From Bdellovibrionales bacterium (GTDB lineage: Bacteria; Bdellovibrionota; UBA1018), in assembly GCA_016786465.1 (NCBI GenBank), contig JAEUWC010000017.1, positions 117,783-181,782 of the forward strand: a stretch of 64,000 nucleotides of DNA, read 5' to 3'. Under the pieces are notes generated by a model that saw nothing but the letters and a program-made list of their open reading frames with translations, did not search any database and was not told where the DNA came from. Each line of letters opens with the position of its first letter. Positions within the stretch are counted from its first letter, which is position 1. This document shows positions 51,817 to 59,472 of this stretch, in pieces. A program made the position numbers and the translations under genes.

Positions 51817-53115
51817 ATGGGGCCGGGAAAAGACAGAATTTCCATCGGAAGTAAGAAAAAGATCGCCTTTGTCTGCAGTGGCGGTGCCTCGAAAGCCGGA
51901 GCATTTCATTTGGGTGTTGCTTTGGCCCTTCAGGAACAGGGTTTTCGCTTCTTTGGGGGGGTAGCTACCCCAGGGGGTAAGCCCCATGTACCGGCGCCCA
52001 TGGAAATCGGGACCTATGTTGGGTCCAGTGCCGGATCGATGATTTGCGCCATGTTGGCTGCCGGCTATTCGCTAGAAAACATCTTCAATTCGTTTCGGGG
52101 CAAGGTTTCAGATGACCCCGTCGACAATATTCCCAAGCCCTTAACCCCGTTGACCTATACCAAGATGTTGAAGCTTCGCACGGGGATCGCGCGCGAACAG
52201 CTAGAACAACTTTTGTTCATCAAACAGATGTTGGGTGCCGTGGCCAAAGGGGATTGGGAATCCTTGATTCAAATGAAGTGGATGAAGTTCACCGGGCTTT
52301 TTTCGACTTCCGGAATCGAAGAATACATGCGCGACGATGTCCTTCCTTCGAATTCATTCAAGGACTATCCGGCGGACCTTTTCATTCCAGCCACCCAGCT
52401 CAATCATTCCAGGAAAGTCGTCTTTGGAAAGTATCGTTATCAGCCGCCGCCGCATGATCTGACTTGTCAGTACGATAACGACGTCAGCATTTCGCAAGCT
52501 GTAGCAGCAAGTACGGCGTTGCCTTTTATTTTTTCTCCGTACCCGATTCAAAATCCAGACGGCACCAAGACCTTTTACATCGATGGCGAAGTCCGCGAAA
52601 CGCTGTCCACGCACGTTGCGGTCGATGCAGGCGCGGATTTGATCATCGCCAGTTATACGCACCAACCTGTGCATCTGAAGAAAGAACTGGGTTCGCTGAC
52701 GGAACACGGTTTGCCGGCAATTTTGATTCAGTCGATTTATCTTTTGGTCGAACAAAAGATCAACAACCACGTGCACAGTAAAAAGATTCAACGAAACGCG
52801 ATTGATGCGGTTCACCAGTACTGCAAGCAACAAGGTGTTTCAGAAGAACATCGCAAGCGGATCATCGAAATTTTGGAAGCAGAAATGCATCACCGCCGCG
52901 ACGTCGATTCGATTTACGTGCATCCGTCGCCGGCGGACGCGACGATGTTTCACGGTGAACACTTCAGTCTTTCGGCCAAGCGAATGCAGGATTACGTGCG
53001 CGCGGGTTTTCGTGCTGGGATTGATACGCTTCGCCGCTATCAGTTTGCGGATCAGGACAAAAAGCCGCGGACATTGGAATCCAGTATTTCGAAATCAGGT
53101 GCCGGAGAAATTTAG
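51817..53115 (+). CDS. Patatin-like phospholipase
   Basis: Ser-Asp dyad lipase of the patatin group. The oxyanion loop is CSGGASKAGAFHLGVALAL (GGxxx(R/K)G), the nucleophile S71 is in YVGSSAGSM (GxSxG), and the dyad aspartate is in YIDGEVRETLS (DGE in place of the usual DGG/A) near residue 253. NHSRKVVFGKYRY and AVAASTALPFIFSPYP are conserved segments. Residues 48-60 form an insertion (GGVATPGGKPHVP). The C-terminal ~120 residues are helical and unlike ExoU or plant patatin. No signal peptide, so it acts in the cytoplasm or is secreted by a dedicated system; such enzymes in this phylum could attack prey or own phospholipid (inference). Confidence 0.9.
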   Translation: MGPGKDRISIGSKKKIAFVCSGGASKAGAFHLGVALALQEQGFRFFGGVATPGGKPHVPAPMEIGTYVGSSAGSMICAMLAAGYSLENIFNSFRGKVSDDPVDNIPKPLTPLTYTKMLKLRTGIAREQLEQLLFIKQMLGAVAKGDWESLIQMKWMKFTGLFSTSGIEEYMRDDVLPSNSFKDYPADLFIPATQLNHSRKVVFGKYRYQPPPHDLTCQYDNDVSISQAVAASTALPFIFSPYPIQNPDGTKTFYIDGEVRETLSTHVAVDAGADLIIASYTHQPVHLKKELGSLTEHGLPAILIQSIYLLVEQKINNHVHSKKIQRNAIDAVHQYCKQQGVSEEHRKRIIEILEAEMHHRRDVDSIYVHPSPADATMFHGEHFSLSAKRMQDYVRAGFRAGIDTLRRYQFADQDKKPRTLESSISKSGAGEI

Positions 53116-53202
53116 ATCACCGGCCAAGTGGCTCGATTTTCGAACGAGCACTCGGCTGAATCTCAGATGAAAATCACGTTGAACTCAGCCGGGTGCCCTT
53201 CG

Positions 53203-53261
53203 AAGAAGAGCAGTCTTGATGCGGAGGACGGGCTGTCCTCGACGTGATGCGAGCTCTTCTT
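53203..53261. repeat. Nested inverted repeat after the patatin gene
   Basis: Outer arms AAGAAGAGC (53203-53211) and GCTCTTCTT (53253-53261), inner arms GAGGAC (53224-53229) and GTCCTC (53235-53240) with a five-base loop. It ends at the stop codon of the convergent response-regulator gene. Could end transcripts from both sides, though no T run follows. Confidence 0.5.
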
Positions 53262-53955
53262 AGCCTGAATCGTTAGGTTTTAAGATGTACCCAGCGGAAT
53301 ACACGGTCGCAATCTGGTGGTCAAAGCCTTTTAGGTGTTTTCGCAGCGAAACCATGTGCGTATCGATTGTGCGTTCGCCGACCATGGCTCCGTTCCACAC
53401 CACTTTCAAAAGTTCTTCGCGCGAAATGATCCGGTTTGGATTCGTCAGAAAGTGCTTCAAGAGATTAAATTCCAACACGCTTAGGCTGACCAGATGATCA
53501 GCGATTCGTACTTCCATGTTCTGGGGCTTGGCTTTCAAGTTTCCGCAGACCAAGACTTCGGGTTCGCTCTGGGCTTCTTCGATGCGGCGAATTTTTGAAG
53601 ACACCCGGGCGGCTAACTCTTTGGCTTTAAAGGGTTTTCCAAGAAAATCATCCGCACCCAGATTGAAGGCCGAAATCCGTTTTTCGGAATCGTCATTGCC
53701 CGTGATGATCAGAATCGGGATGTGGCTAGTGGCTGCGTCGCCGCGAAGGGTTTCGGTGACTTTCAAACCATCGATTTTGGGGATGCCGATATCCAATAAA
53801 ACCAGGTCCGGCTTTTGGCTAAGAACCGCGCTCAGAGCCTCTTCGCCGTCTTTTGCGCGCACGATCGCATGGCGCTCGGAAAGCACCATTTCCATCATTT
53901 CAAAAACAGAATCATCGTCTTCAACGATTAGGATTTTGCGATTCGAGGTCGTCAT
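53260..53955 (-). CDS. OmpR/PhoB-type response regulator
   Basis: Two-domain regulator. The receiver domain has KILIVEDDDSVFEMM (acidic pocket), phosphoacceptor D in LVLLDIGIPKIDG, ILIITGND (conserved T) and LGADDFLGKPFKAKEL (conserved K). The winged-helix domain has HLVSLSVLEFNLLKHFL, SREELLKVVW and ERTIDTHMVSLRKHL, as in PhoB/OmpR. ATG at 53955 is preferred; a TTG at 53988 extends the frame by 11 residues. No sensor kinase gene adjoins, so the partner is elsewhere. It is followed by a nested inverted repeat that overlaps its stop. Confidence 0.92.
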   Translation of the reverse strand: MTTSNRKILIVEDDDSVFEMMEMVLSERHAIVRAKDGEEALSAVLSQKPDLVLLDIGIPKIDGLKVTETLRGDAATSHIPILIITGNDDSEKRISAFNLGADDFLGKPFKAKELAARVSSKIRRIEEAQSEPEVLVCGNLKAKPQNMEVRIADHLVSLSVLEFNLLKHFLTNPNRIISREELLKVVWNGAMVGERTIDTHMVSLRKHLKGFDHQIATVYSAGYILKPNDSG

Positions 53956-54033
53956 GGTTGATGTCGAAGGATATTCTGGTTTATTCAATTAGAATACTTA
54001 ATCTTTTTAATTAAGATCAAGGAGCCTAAGGCC

Positions 54034-54405
54034 ATGTCCCGAAACCTGCCGCCGTTTAAGACCTTCAAAGACTTTTATCCGTTCTATTTAGTCGAGCATT
54101 CGAACCGAACCAATCAGTGGCTGCATTGGACGGGGACCTTCCTTCTTCTTTTGAATCTAGGTCGAATCGCAAATGCGGGGACTTGGGTCGACCTTTGGCA
54201 GATCCCGGTACTTGGATATGGATTCGCTTGGTTTGGTCATTTCGTCGTCGAAAAGAATCGCCCTGCAACGTTTAAACACCCATTTTACAGCCTGATGGGC
54301 GACTTCGTGATGTTCTACCACTTGTCGACGGGGCAGGGTGGGGCAGGCGGAAAAATGGAAAGACTTCGCCAGGAATTCAAGGTAAGGCTTTCGGCTCATT
54401 CCTAA
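54034..54405 (+). CDS. Mpo1-like (DUF962) membrane protein
   Basis: Family of small membrane proteins including yeast Mpo1, a Fe(II)-dependent dioxygenase that shortens 2-hydroxy fatty acids. The diagnostic segments are present: HSNRTNQWLHWTGT near the start, YGFAWFGHFVVEKNRPATF and HPFYSLMGDFVMF, with the conserved His residues for iron. Length 123 is slightly short of Mpo1 (~174) but common in bacteria. Two membrane segments (LLLLNLGRIANAG, VLGYGFAWFGHFV). RBS AAGGAG lies just upstream (AAGGAGCCTAAGGCC). It is 16 bases upstream of tRNA-Ser. Confidence 0.85.
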   Translation: MSRNLPPFKTFKDFYPFYLVEHSNRTNQWLHWTGTFLLLLNLGRIANAGTWVDLWQIPVLGYGFAWFGHFVVEKNRPATFKHPFYSLMGDFVMFYHLSTGQGGAGGKMERLRQEFKVRLSAHS

Positions 54406-54421
54406 GTTGCGTCCTTTTGTT

Positions 54422-54513
54422 GGAGAGATGGCCGAGCGGTCGAAGGCGCACGCTTGGAAAGCGTGTATACGGGTAACACCGTATCGAGGGTTCGAATCCC
54501 TCTCTCTCCGCCA
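54422..54513 (+). tRNA. tRNA-Ser (anticodon GGA)
   Basis: Class II tRNA of 92 bases: acceptor GGAGAGA/TCTCTCC, D arm GCCGAGCGGTCGAAGGC, anticodon stem CACGC/GCGTG with loop TTGGAAA (anticodon GGA), a long variable arm (TATACGGGTAACACCGTATC), T arm GAGGG TTCGAAT CCCTC, discriminator G and encoded CCA. GGA reads UCC and UCU. Confidence 0.95.
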
Positions 54514-54704
54514 TTTCTGACTTCCACACATCGATCTCATTCACTCGTTCTATCCCAGTACTTTTGTTGAACCCTCAGCGGACTCCTGTCCTCTCTCGCA
54601 TCGCTGGCGCGAACGCTTCACGCTTGCGAGAGTTCGGGTTCGAAAAAAGTACTGGGATAGAACGAGTGAGACAAATGGTTCTGTGGAAGTCAGAAATGGC
54701 GGAG
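54506..54704. repeat. 199-bp nested inverted repeat starting inside tRNA-Ser
   Basis: The left arm begins with the last eight bases of tRNA-Ser. Perfect matches: 54506-54528 with 54682-54704 (23 bp), 54541-54565 with 54645-54669 (25 bp), and 54593-54600 with 54625-54632 (8 bp), plus GAACCC/GGGTTC at 54569-54574 and 54637-54642. Unpaired stretches separate them. As RNA it would fold into one long cruciform-like hairpin joined to the tRNA 3' end. Confidence 0.85.
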
Positions 54705-54855
54705 CAGACGGTGGTCAGGACTCTGCGGTGCAGAGTCCGGTACATTGAGAGGGATTCGAACGGCCGGAGCGAGCGGGGGACCCGCTTGCGGGTCGCGAGT
54801 GAGGCTTGCCGAAGGGACGAGCGATACCTATCGCGAGTACCCGGAGGTCGAATCC
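54705..54855. repeat. tRNA-Ser T-arm remnants and small hairpins
   Basis: No gene. It holds a perfect hairpin GGACTCTGC-ggt-GCAGAGTCC (54718-54738), an inverted 15-base copy of the tRNA-Ser T arm (GAGAGGGATTCGAAC, 54746-54760), the palindrome GACCCGCTTGCGGGTC (54779-54794) and a direct, imperfect T-arm copy (GGAGGTCGAATCCCT, about 54843-54857). On the minus strand the T-arm copy and the copy of the tRNA end at 54704 are separated by ~41 bases. Confidence 0.65.
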
Positions 54856-55183
54856 CTAGAATTTAAGTTCTAAAGCCAACGTGGGAATGATCTCTTTCTG
54901 AGTCGGGACTAATTTGAAAAATACCGATTTGTCTTTTGATTCTGAATAGTAGGTAAAACGGTCTCGAACAATGAAAGCCGTGACCAAAGGCACGAGTATA
55001 GTTGTACCAATGATTGCCCGCTCCGTGGGCTTCTTCGCGACGGCAAGCATCCATCCCTGAAATACCAAAACGGTTCCGGAAACAATAAGCGTGTTACGAA
55101 CCTGGCGCCTGTACTCTTGTTCTGGGTTTTCCGGGTAGTCTAGAAAAAACGCCAGCGCCGATATTGTAAAAAAAACGACTCAA
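54856..55183 (-). CDS. Small membrane protein, apparently frameshifted near its start
   Basis: The intact open frame is 54856-55068 from a TTG: VLVFQGWMLAVAKKPTERAI, then IGTTILVPLVTAFIVRDRFT, ending LALELKF. Protein-like sequence continues upstream in the same frame without a start codon (FLDYPENPEQEYRRQVRNTL) to a run of eight A (55168-55175). A TTG at 55183, just after the stop of the upstream gene, would read into it if one base of the run were absent. So this is either a real frameshift, a switchable start, or a sequencing error. Two membrane segments. No family recognised; same operon as the 55185 gene. Confidence 0.5.
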
Positions 55184-55184
55184 G

Positions 55185-55964
55185 TTATTTGTTTTCCCGG
55201 TCGTAGACATAAGTTCGTAGGATTGGAAGTGGTCCGATAAGGACCGCAAACCACGCCACGCCCTCAATAACCTCATGTCCACGAGGAGGACCTACTTTGG
55301 TCCACCCCATGGACAAAGCAATCAGTGGCAGGAGGGGGACAAGCAAGTCTCCGACGTAGGTCTTCCATGTGACTCTCGACGCCAAAAGCGCGCGCTTCGT
55401 ATTTTCTACGCGTCTCATTTCCATGCGATCGAATGCGTTCTTTAGCGCCAAGGTGAAAGAAATACCTTGGCGTTTTGCTTCGACGCTCTTTTGGTAGAGT
55501 TTGAAACCGACGAAAATGATGGAAGAAATGACGATTGCCAGAATTCCATAGTAGCCGATGTGCTCAGGTCCATGGGCTTTGGGTGCCCCAGAAAGAAGGA
55601 GGCCGAGTAGTCCAATCAGGAGGAGAAGGATGATTCCCACAGGAATCCACGCAACGAAAAGTCCAAACCCATTGTTCGGTAGAATCTGGGGTTTTATTTC
55701 ACGGGCTTGCTCCTCTTTGGTGTAGTCATGCCCGTAAGCGTAGTCGATGAAGGATTTTCCGGCCCGCCTAGCCTTGAATGCCATTGCGAGTGTGCGGAAA
55801 GTAGTAATTGCCAACAAGGTACCCGGCAGACCAATCACGGTGGATTTACGGACGTCGAACGGCCGAAAATACAAATAAGCACAAATGAAACCCAGAATTG
55901 CGAACTGATAGATTTCTATCACTACAATTACGGCGCGCTTCGAACGACTCAACTTGTGGCTCAT
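55185..55964 (-). CDS. Multi-pass membrane protein of unknown function
   Basis: ATG at 55964 (MSHKLSRSKRAVIVVIEIYQ) is preferred; the frame extends to 56003. Around six membrane segments: AVIVVIEIYQFAILGFICAY, VIGLPGTLLAITTFRTLAMA, GLFVAWIPVGIILLLLIGLL, YYGILAIVISSIIFVGF, LLVPLLPLIALSMG, VAWFAVLIGPLPIL. Between them are basic cytoplasmic loops with a repeated pattern: FKARRAGKSFIDYAYGHD and YQKSVEAKRQGISFTLALKN, suggesting internal duplication. Glu is often GAG here, unlike most of the window. No family recognised. Divergent from the paralogous pair at 56011. Confidence 0.6.
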   Translation of the reverse strand: MSHKLSRSKRAVIVVIEIYQFAILGFICAYLYFRPFDVRKSTVIGLPGTLLAITTFRTLAMAFKARRAGKSFIDYAYGHDYTKEEQAREIKPQILPNNGFGLFVAWIPVGIILLLLIGLLGLLLSGAPKAHGPEHIGYYGILAIVISSIIFVGFKLYQKSVEAKRQGISFTLALKNAFDRMEMRRVENTKRALLASRVTWKTYVGDLLVPLLPLIALSMGWTKVGPPRGHEVIEGVAWFAVLIGPLPILRTYVYDRENK

Positions 55965-56010
55965 CTCAGTAAGATTTGCCTCATAGACCCTTCCTGTCCA
56001 CACTCAATCC

Positions 56011-56562
56011 ATGGGCTTAAAGGAACTTAACGCACGAATAAAGTCGATGTCCGTTTGGAATTGGCTTGGGCTGTGGTTTCTTTTTGCAGTTGTGGGTGGA
56101 GCACTCTACATCGAGTTCCCAAGCAGCGGTTTTACGCAGGTGCTTGTTGGTCTCTGTGTCTTCGCGCTCCTTTTTGGCCTTTCAAAAGGGGTGGTTGTCG
56201 CCTCTCGCTTTCCTTTGCTCCTACTATGTTTACTGCTACTGAAGGTGGCTCCTATTCTTGGTGGTTTCTTCCTGTTTCGAGAGTGGCTCAGGTTTGCGAT
56301 GTCGAGAAGCCTATCGAAGGAGCAAATGGTTTCTTTTGGTTGGGTGATCATCGTGCTCTATGCTCTGGTTGTGTTTTTTCTAAAAAGGTGGCTTTCAGAA
56401 AAGGTTGTCGAAGGCTGGCGAAGGCAAAGAAGTAAACGCGCTCTTTCTGACGAACTAAAAACCGCAGAGGAAAAGCTCCTGTCCGGTTTCGAAACTCATA
56501 TGTATGACGCTCTGATTTGGGGTTGTTTTTTCTTGCTTCAGCTCAGGCTCATGTTTGTTTGA
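56011..56562 (+). CDS. Membrane protein of unknown function (paralogue 1)
   Basis: 183 residues with four hydrophobic segments: WLGLWFLFAVVGGALYIEFP, VLVGLCVFALLFGLSKG, FPLLLLCLLLLKVAPILGG, VSFGWVIIVLYALVVFFLKR, then a basic stretch and a last hydrophobic tail (WGCFFLLQLRLM). The first span plus IEFPSSGFTQVLVGL matches AFYAEFPGRWTTVLLLGAL of the next gene, so the two are diverged tandem duplicates. Codon use is unlike the core genes (GAG, CTA and AGG more common). Function unknown. Confidence 0.6.
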   Translation: MGLKELNARIKSMSVWNWLGLWFLFAVVGGALYIEFPSSGFTQVLVGLCVFALLFGLSKGVVVASRFPLLLLCLLLLKVAPILGGFFLFREWLRFAMSRSLSKEQMVSFGWVIIVLYALVVFFLKRWLSEKVVEGWRRQRSKRALSDELKTAEEKLLSGFETHMYDALIWGCFFLLQLRLMFV

Positions 56563-56564
56563 AT

Positions 56565-57107
56565 ATGAAGACGCGAAATTTTCTTAAAAGAATGTCACTT
56601 CTCGCAGCAGCGGTTCTAGGAACGGCTGGGATTTTTGCCTTCTACGCCGAGTTTCCAGGTCGCTGGACTACGGTTCTACTTTTGGGTGCGCTCTTTCTAT
56701 TCTTCATTTTTCAGAATGCCATCCCGTACTTTCTAGTTCGAGAACGAGATTCCTTCATTGCAAATGAATTGAGAGTTTTGTGGCTGGGTTTACTCGGGTC
56801 TTTAGCCCTGTTCCTAGGCTTACGTGAGTTTTTCCGTCTAGATCTTCTTCCGAAGGTTTGGGCCCAGTTTGCGGGGTACTTCTTTCTTGCATGGGTTCTA
56901 CCTTGGATGTGGATTCAATCGATTCGAGCAGGCCGCCGGATACGCGATAGGTACAAAGAACACGCGAGACAAAAGACCAGTGACCAAAGGCTGCCGCCTC
57001 ATCTGGAAAAGTTTTCCACAAAACTGGGATGGATGGCGACCTTAGGGATGATTCTTTTTTGGACTAAGATCGGGGTACTGTTTGGACTGCAGATCTACTT
57101 TTCTTAA
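56565..57107 (+). CDS. Membrane protein of unknown function (paralogue 2)
   Basis: ATG at 56565, two bases after the stop of paralogue 1; the frame extends upstream to 56517 within that gene. 180 residues, four spans: MSLLAAAVLGTAGIFAFYAE, VLLLGALFLFFIFQNAIPYF, LWLGLLGSLALFLGLREFF, FAGYFFLAWVLPWMWIQSI, then the basic AGRRIRDRYKEHARQKTSDQ and a last span (LGMILFWTKIGVLFGLQI). Same order of spans and basic loop as paralogue 1. Part of the compositionally different block after tRNA-Ser. Function unknown. Confidence 0.6.
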   Translation: MKTRNFLKRMSLLAAAVLGTAGIFAFYAEFPGRWTTVLLLGALFLFFIFQNAIPYFLVRERDSFIANELRVLWLGLLGSLALFLGLREFFRLDLLPKVWAQFAGYFFLAWVLPWMWIQSIRAGRRIRDRYKEHARQKTSDQRLPPHLEKFSTKLGWMATLGMILFWTKIGVLFGLQIYFS

Positions 57108-57136
57108 AGGAATCTCGACACTGGCAACACGAGAAA

Positions 57137-57589
57137 CTAGCCTCTGCCCCCACGTCCCTTCACAAACATCTGAATGAAGCCTTGGACGGTGACTTTTCCG
57201 ATCAATGCTCCAACTGCTGGAAGAGAAAGGTCTTCGACTTTTCGAAAGCGGATGCAGCCGCCGCCCATGTCTAGTTTTTTGCCGGCAGCCAGAACCTTTT
57301 TTCGAAACCATTCCGCAGTTTTCTTGTCGATGTAAACGCTAGGGGCATGAAGGACCATGTAGTTCTTCTGTGATCCCAGCGCCGCGTACAAAAGTGGCTT
57401 TCCGTTGTGCGTGTCGGGATGGATTTTCAGCGGGATTTCGTACCCGATCATTCCCCAGCTCATCGCTTCTTTGACTCCTTTTGGAAGGTTCTTCTTGATG
57501 ACCTTACGAACCGCCTGAATCGCTTTCTTGCGATCTTCGGGCATTTCCATTAGGTATTCAGAAACGGTCTTCGCTGTGGATCTAGCCAT
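57137..57589 (-). CDS. DUF1801-family protein
   Basis: Small cytoplasmic protein of the DUF1801/YdhG type. ATG at 57589 gives MARSTAKTVSEYLMEMPEDR, with the family's P.DRR..I..VR..I.K..P...E.MSWGM.GY pattern: KKAIQAVRKVIKKNLPKGVK, EAMSWGMIGYEIPL, YAALGSQKNYMVLHA, and CIRFRKVEDLSLPAV. Related to the iron-chaperone frataxin-like Fra/YdhG fold, but no function is established. Ends with a Gly/Arg tail (KGRGGRG). It follows the erythromycin-esterase-like gene by 16 bases. Confidence 0.85.
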   Translation of the reverse strand: MARSTAKTVSEYLMEMPEDRKKAIQAVRKVIKKNLPKGVKEAMSWGMIGYEIPLKIHPDTHNGKPLLYAALGSQKNYMVLHAPSVYIDKKTAEWFRKKVLAAGKKLDMGGGCIRFRKVEDLSLPAVGALIGKVTVQGFIQMFVKGRGGRG

Positions 57590-57605
57590 GGTTGGGAATT
57601 CCGGC

Positions 57606-58925
57606 TTAAAGCGGGGCAGCTTTAAGTGAACTGTCAATGAAGATGTAAAAATCAAAATGCTCTGCAGGTGTTAAAAACACGCCATCCGGATAGTATAGAT
57701 TGTTGTTTTCGTTCTGGACCCACCATTTTTTTCTGAACGAACAAAAGCTACCCCTCGTATCGACCAGAACTGTATTCGCACCCGAACTTCTAAGTTGCAG
57801 GTCCAGTGATAGCGGTGAACTTGGAGTTTCAAATCTCCCATTCTGACCCTCAATATCGAATCCCGTAGTACCAATCGATTTATAATTCACACTTTTGGCT
57901 AGGAATTCACCGGTACCCAGTATTTGACCTAGGCCTAGGCCATAACTCCACCAGGCTGCTTTCGATGTCGCTTGAGAAGTATGTGACGTATGGGCAATCC
58001 ACAAAACTTTCTGGCTAGCGCCATATTTTTCTCGTTGAGTAAGGATATTCTGAGCCAATGTTTCATCGCGTACATTCCAGTGTGCCGCTTTGTTCTTTTC
58101 GACCCACAGTCTTTTCATATGGTTTTGTCGGGCGTACAAAACCTGGGTCGCAAGAAGTGCGTCGTAGAATGCGTCGGAACCGAGTTCAGTCTTGAGTTTC
58201 GGATCGGACTGAAGTTTCTGTCTGATGGATTTCAATGAACTCATGCACGTGCCGAAGTCGGCGTCGGTGATCGTCGCAGTTCCACTAGTAATGTTTTGCT
58301 TAAGTGTCTTCCATTCAGCATCACTGGTCACTGTGTGCCCAGCACATGATTTTTCGATTTCTACTATTTCGTTTTTGAAAAAAGCGTCCTGGGGTTTCAG
58401 TTGGGATACCAGAACCTGATGCACCAAATAGGGAGTTTCATAAATATCGGCCCCAAGAAGTTCTACAGGATCAGCCGGGTGTGTTTGGTTCCATTTGCGT
58501 AGCCACTCAAAAATCTCGACATACTCTTGGTTTGCATTCCACATGGCCGACACTGCGTCTTTTACGGTTCCGGTGCCATCGCGAACATATTTCGAAGCAG
58601 GACCAGTCGCGAAAAGCTCATTTTCTAGGTAAATCTGTCGAAAACCATGCTTCTCAACAAAGTACTGGATCAGTCGATTTTGGATTCTCATGTAGCCGCG
58701 CACCCCATGTGCGCTTTCGCCAATTCCCAAAATGTCGGTTGTCGCCAAAACATCCAGCGGTGCAAGTTCAGCGTCGGACGGCATGGATTGCTCAATAGGT
58801 GTCAAAGGGTACAAACCATCCGTAGCAACTGAATCAAACGGCACAAGAAAAAGTGTCGCCAAAATGACAGATTGCAGCACGACCGAAGTCGGCTCGCTCG
58901 CCCTTCCAATAAAAAGATTTTTCAT
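57606..58925 (-). CDS. Exported erythromycin-esterase-family protein
   Basis: EreA/EreB-type hydrolase fold. Signal peptide present (VILATLFLVPFDSVA). Family landmarks: LGIGESAHGVRGYMRIQNRL (the GE.xHG active-site motif), YLENELFATGPASKYVRDG, ELLGADIYETPY, and LWIAHTSHTSQ, where His residues are catalytic in Ere enzymes. Length 439 is normal. Most members outside resistance plasmids are not macrolide esterases, and an exported form beside DUF1801 suggests another ester or lactone substrate. Followed by the DUF1801 gene in the same direction. Confidence 0.85.
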   Translation of the reverse strand: MKNLFIGRASEPTSVVLQSVILATLFLVPFDSVATDGLYPLTPIEQSMPSDAELAPLDVLATTDILGIGESAHGVRGYMRIQNRLIQYFVEKHGFRQIYLENELFATGPASKYVRDGTGTVKDAVSAMWNANQEYVEIFEWLRKWNQTHPADPVELLGADIYETPYLVHQVLVSQLKPQDAFFKNEIVEIEKSCAGHTVTSDAEWKTLKQNITSGTATITDADFGTCMSSLKSIRQKLQSDPKLKTELGSDAFYDALLATQVLYARQNHMKRLWVEKNKAAHWNVRDETLAQNILTQREKYGASQKVLWIAHTSHTSQATSKAAWWSYGLGLGQILGTGEFLAKSVNYKSIGTTGFDIEGQNGRFETPSSPLSLDLQLRSSGANTVLVDTRGSFCSFRKKWWVQNENNNLYYPDGVFLTPAEHFDFYIFIDSSLKAAPL

Positions 58926-59057
58926 GGCTCAGGTTTTAGCACGACGTATGCCATCGTGCTCGATGCAAATAGATTAATGATTTTAGGGGTTGGATTGAAC
59001 TGACAGCGCTTACAAAGTCGTACTGACACTAGCGCGGTGGTGCGACTCGCAACCGCG

Positions 59058-59449
59058 CTAAACGCTCAAGTTAAAATGATTCACGGAAAGTTCTTCACCC
59101 TTTAGGGTCCGATAAAAAGCGACGGCGCCCACGTCTTCGGATTCCGCTTCAACAAAGATGGTTTTCGCACCTTGCCTACCCCCTGGCGTTGAAAACTGGG
59201 ATCTACGGCGATGTCGTAAAGGTAAATTTCCTTACTTCCGTGGATCGGCAATACTTCGCAAATCACCATCCCGCCGATGATCGTTTTATCTTTGAACGCT
59301 GCAAAGATCGAAGTGGTTGGATTCTTCAAAAGTTGCCGCAGGTACTGGTCACTGACACGGTACTTCGTTTCAAAGGCTCGCGAAAAGACTGCAAGCAGCT
59401 GGCGAACGTCATCCATTTGATTCAGGCGTTTGACTAAAGTTTTGGACAT
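59058..59449 (-). pseudogene. AAC(3)-I-like acetyltransferase with internal deletion and frameshift
   Basis: The first ~90 codons encode a GNAT close to aminoglycoside 3-N-acetyltransferase type I (LLAVFSRAFETKYRVSDQYL, IFAAFKDKTIIGGMVICEVL, EIYLYDIAVDPSFQRQGVGK). The frame then runs into an unrelated tail and stops at 59102. The expected C-terminus is found in the next frame: GAKTIFVEAESEDVGAVAFY, then RTLKGEELSVNHFNLSV and TAG at 59058. About a dozen residues of helix 3 between QGVGK and GAKTIF are missing; the break is near 59172 (GGCAAGGTGCG). The acetyl-CoA site is split, so the product should be inactive. Confidence 0.8.
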
Positions 59450-59472
59450 ATCTAGTTTCTTTTGGTTTCAAC

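Noticed and set aside
53167..53247. 26-codon plus-strand frame inside the inverted-repeat region
   Set aside because: No ribosome-binding site, and most of its length is fixed by the inverted repeat.
59030..59060. Hairpin TAGCGCGGT / ACCGCGCTA as terminator
   Set aside because: The stem is good but neither direction has a T run; it overlaps the end of the broken acetyltransferase gene and is left as an inverted repeat only.
57606..59449. An antibiotic-resistance cassette
   Set aside because: The AAC(3)-like gene is broken, the Ere-like protein is a chromosomal exported form, and no integron or transposon ends are visible.
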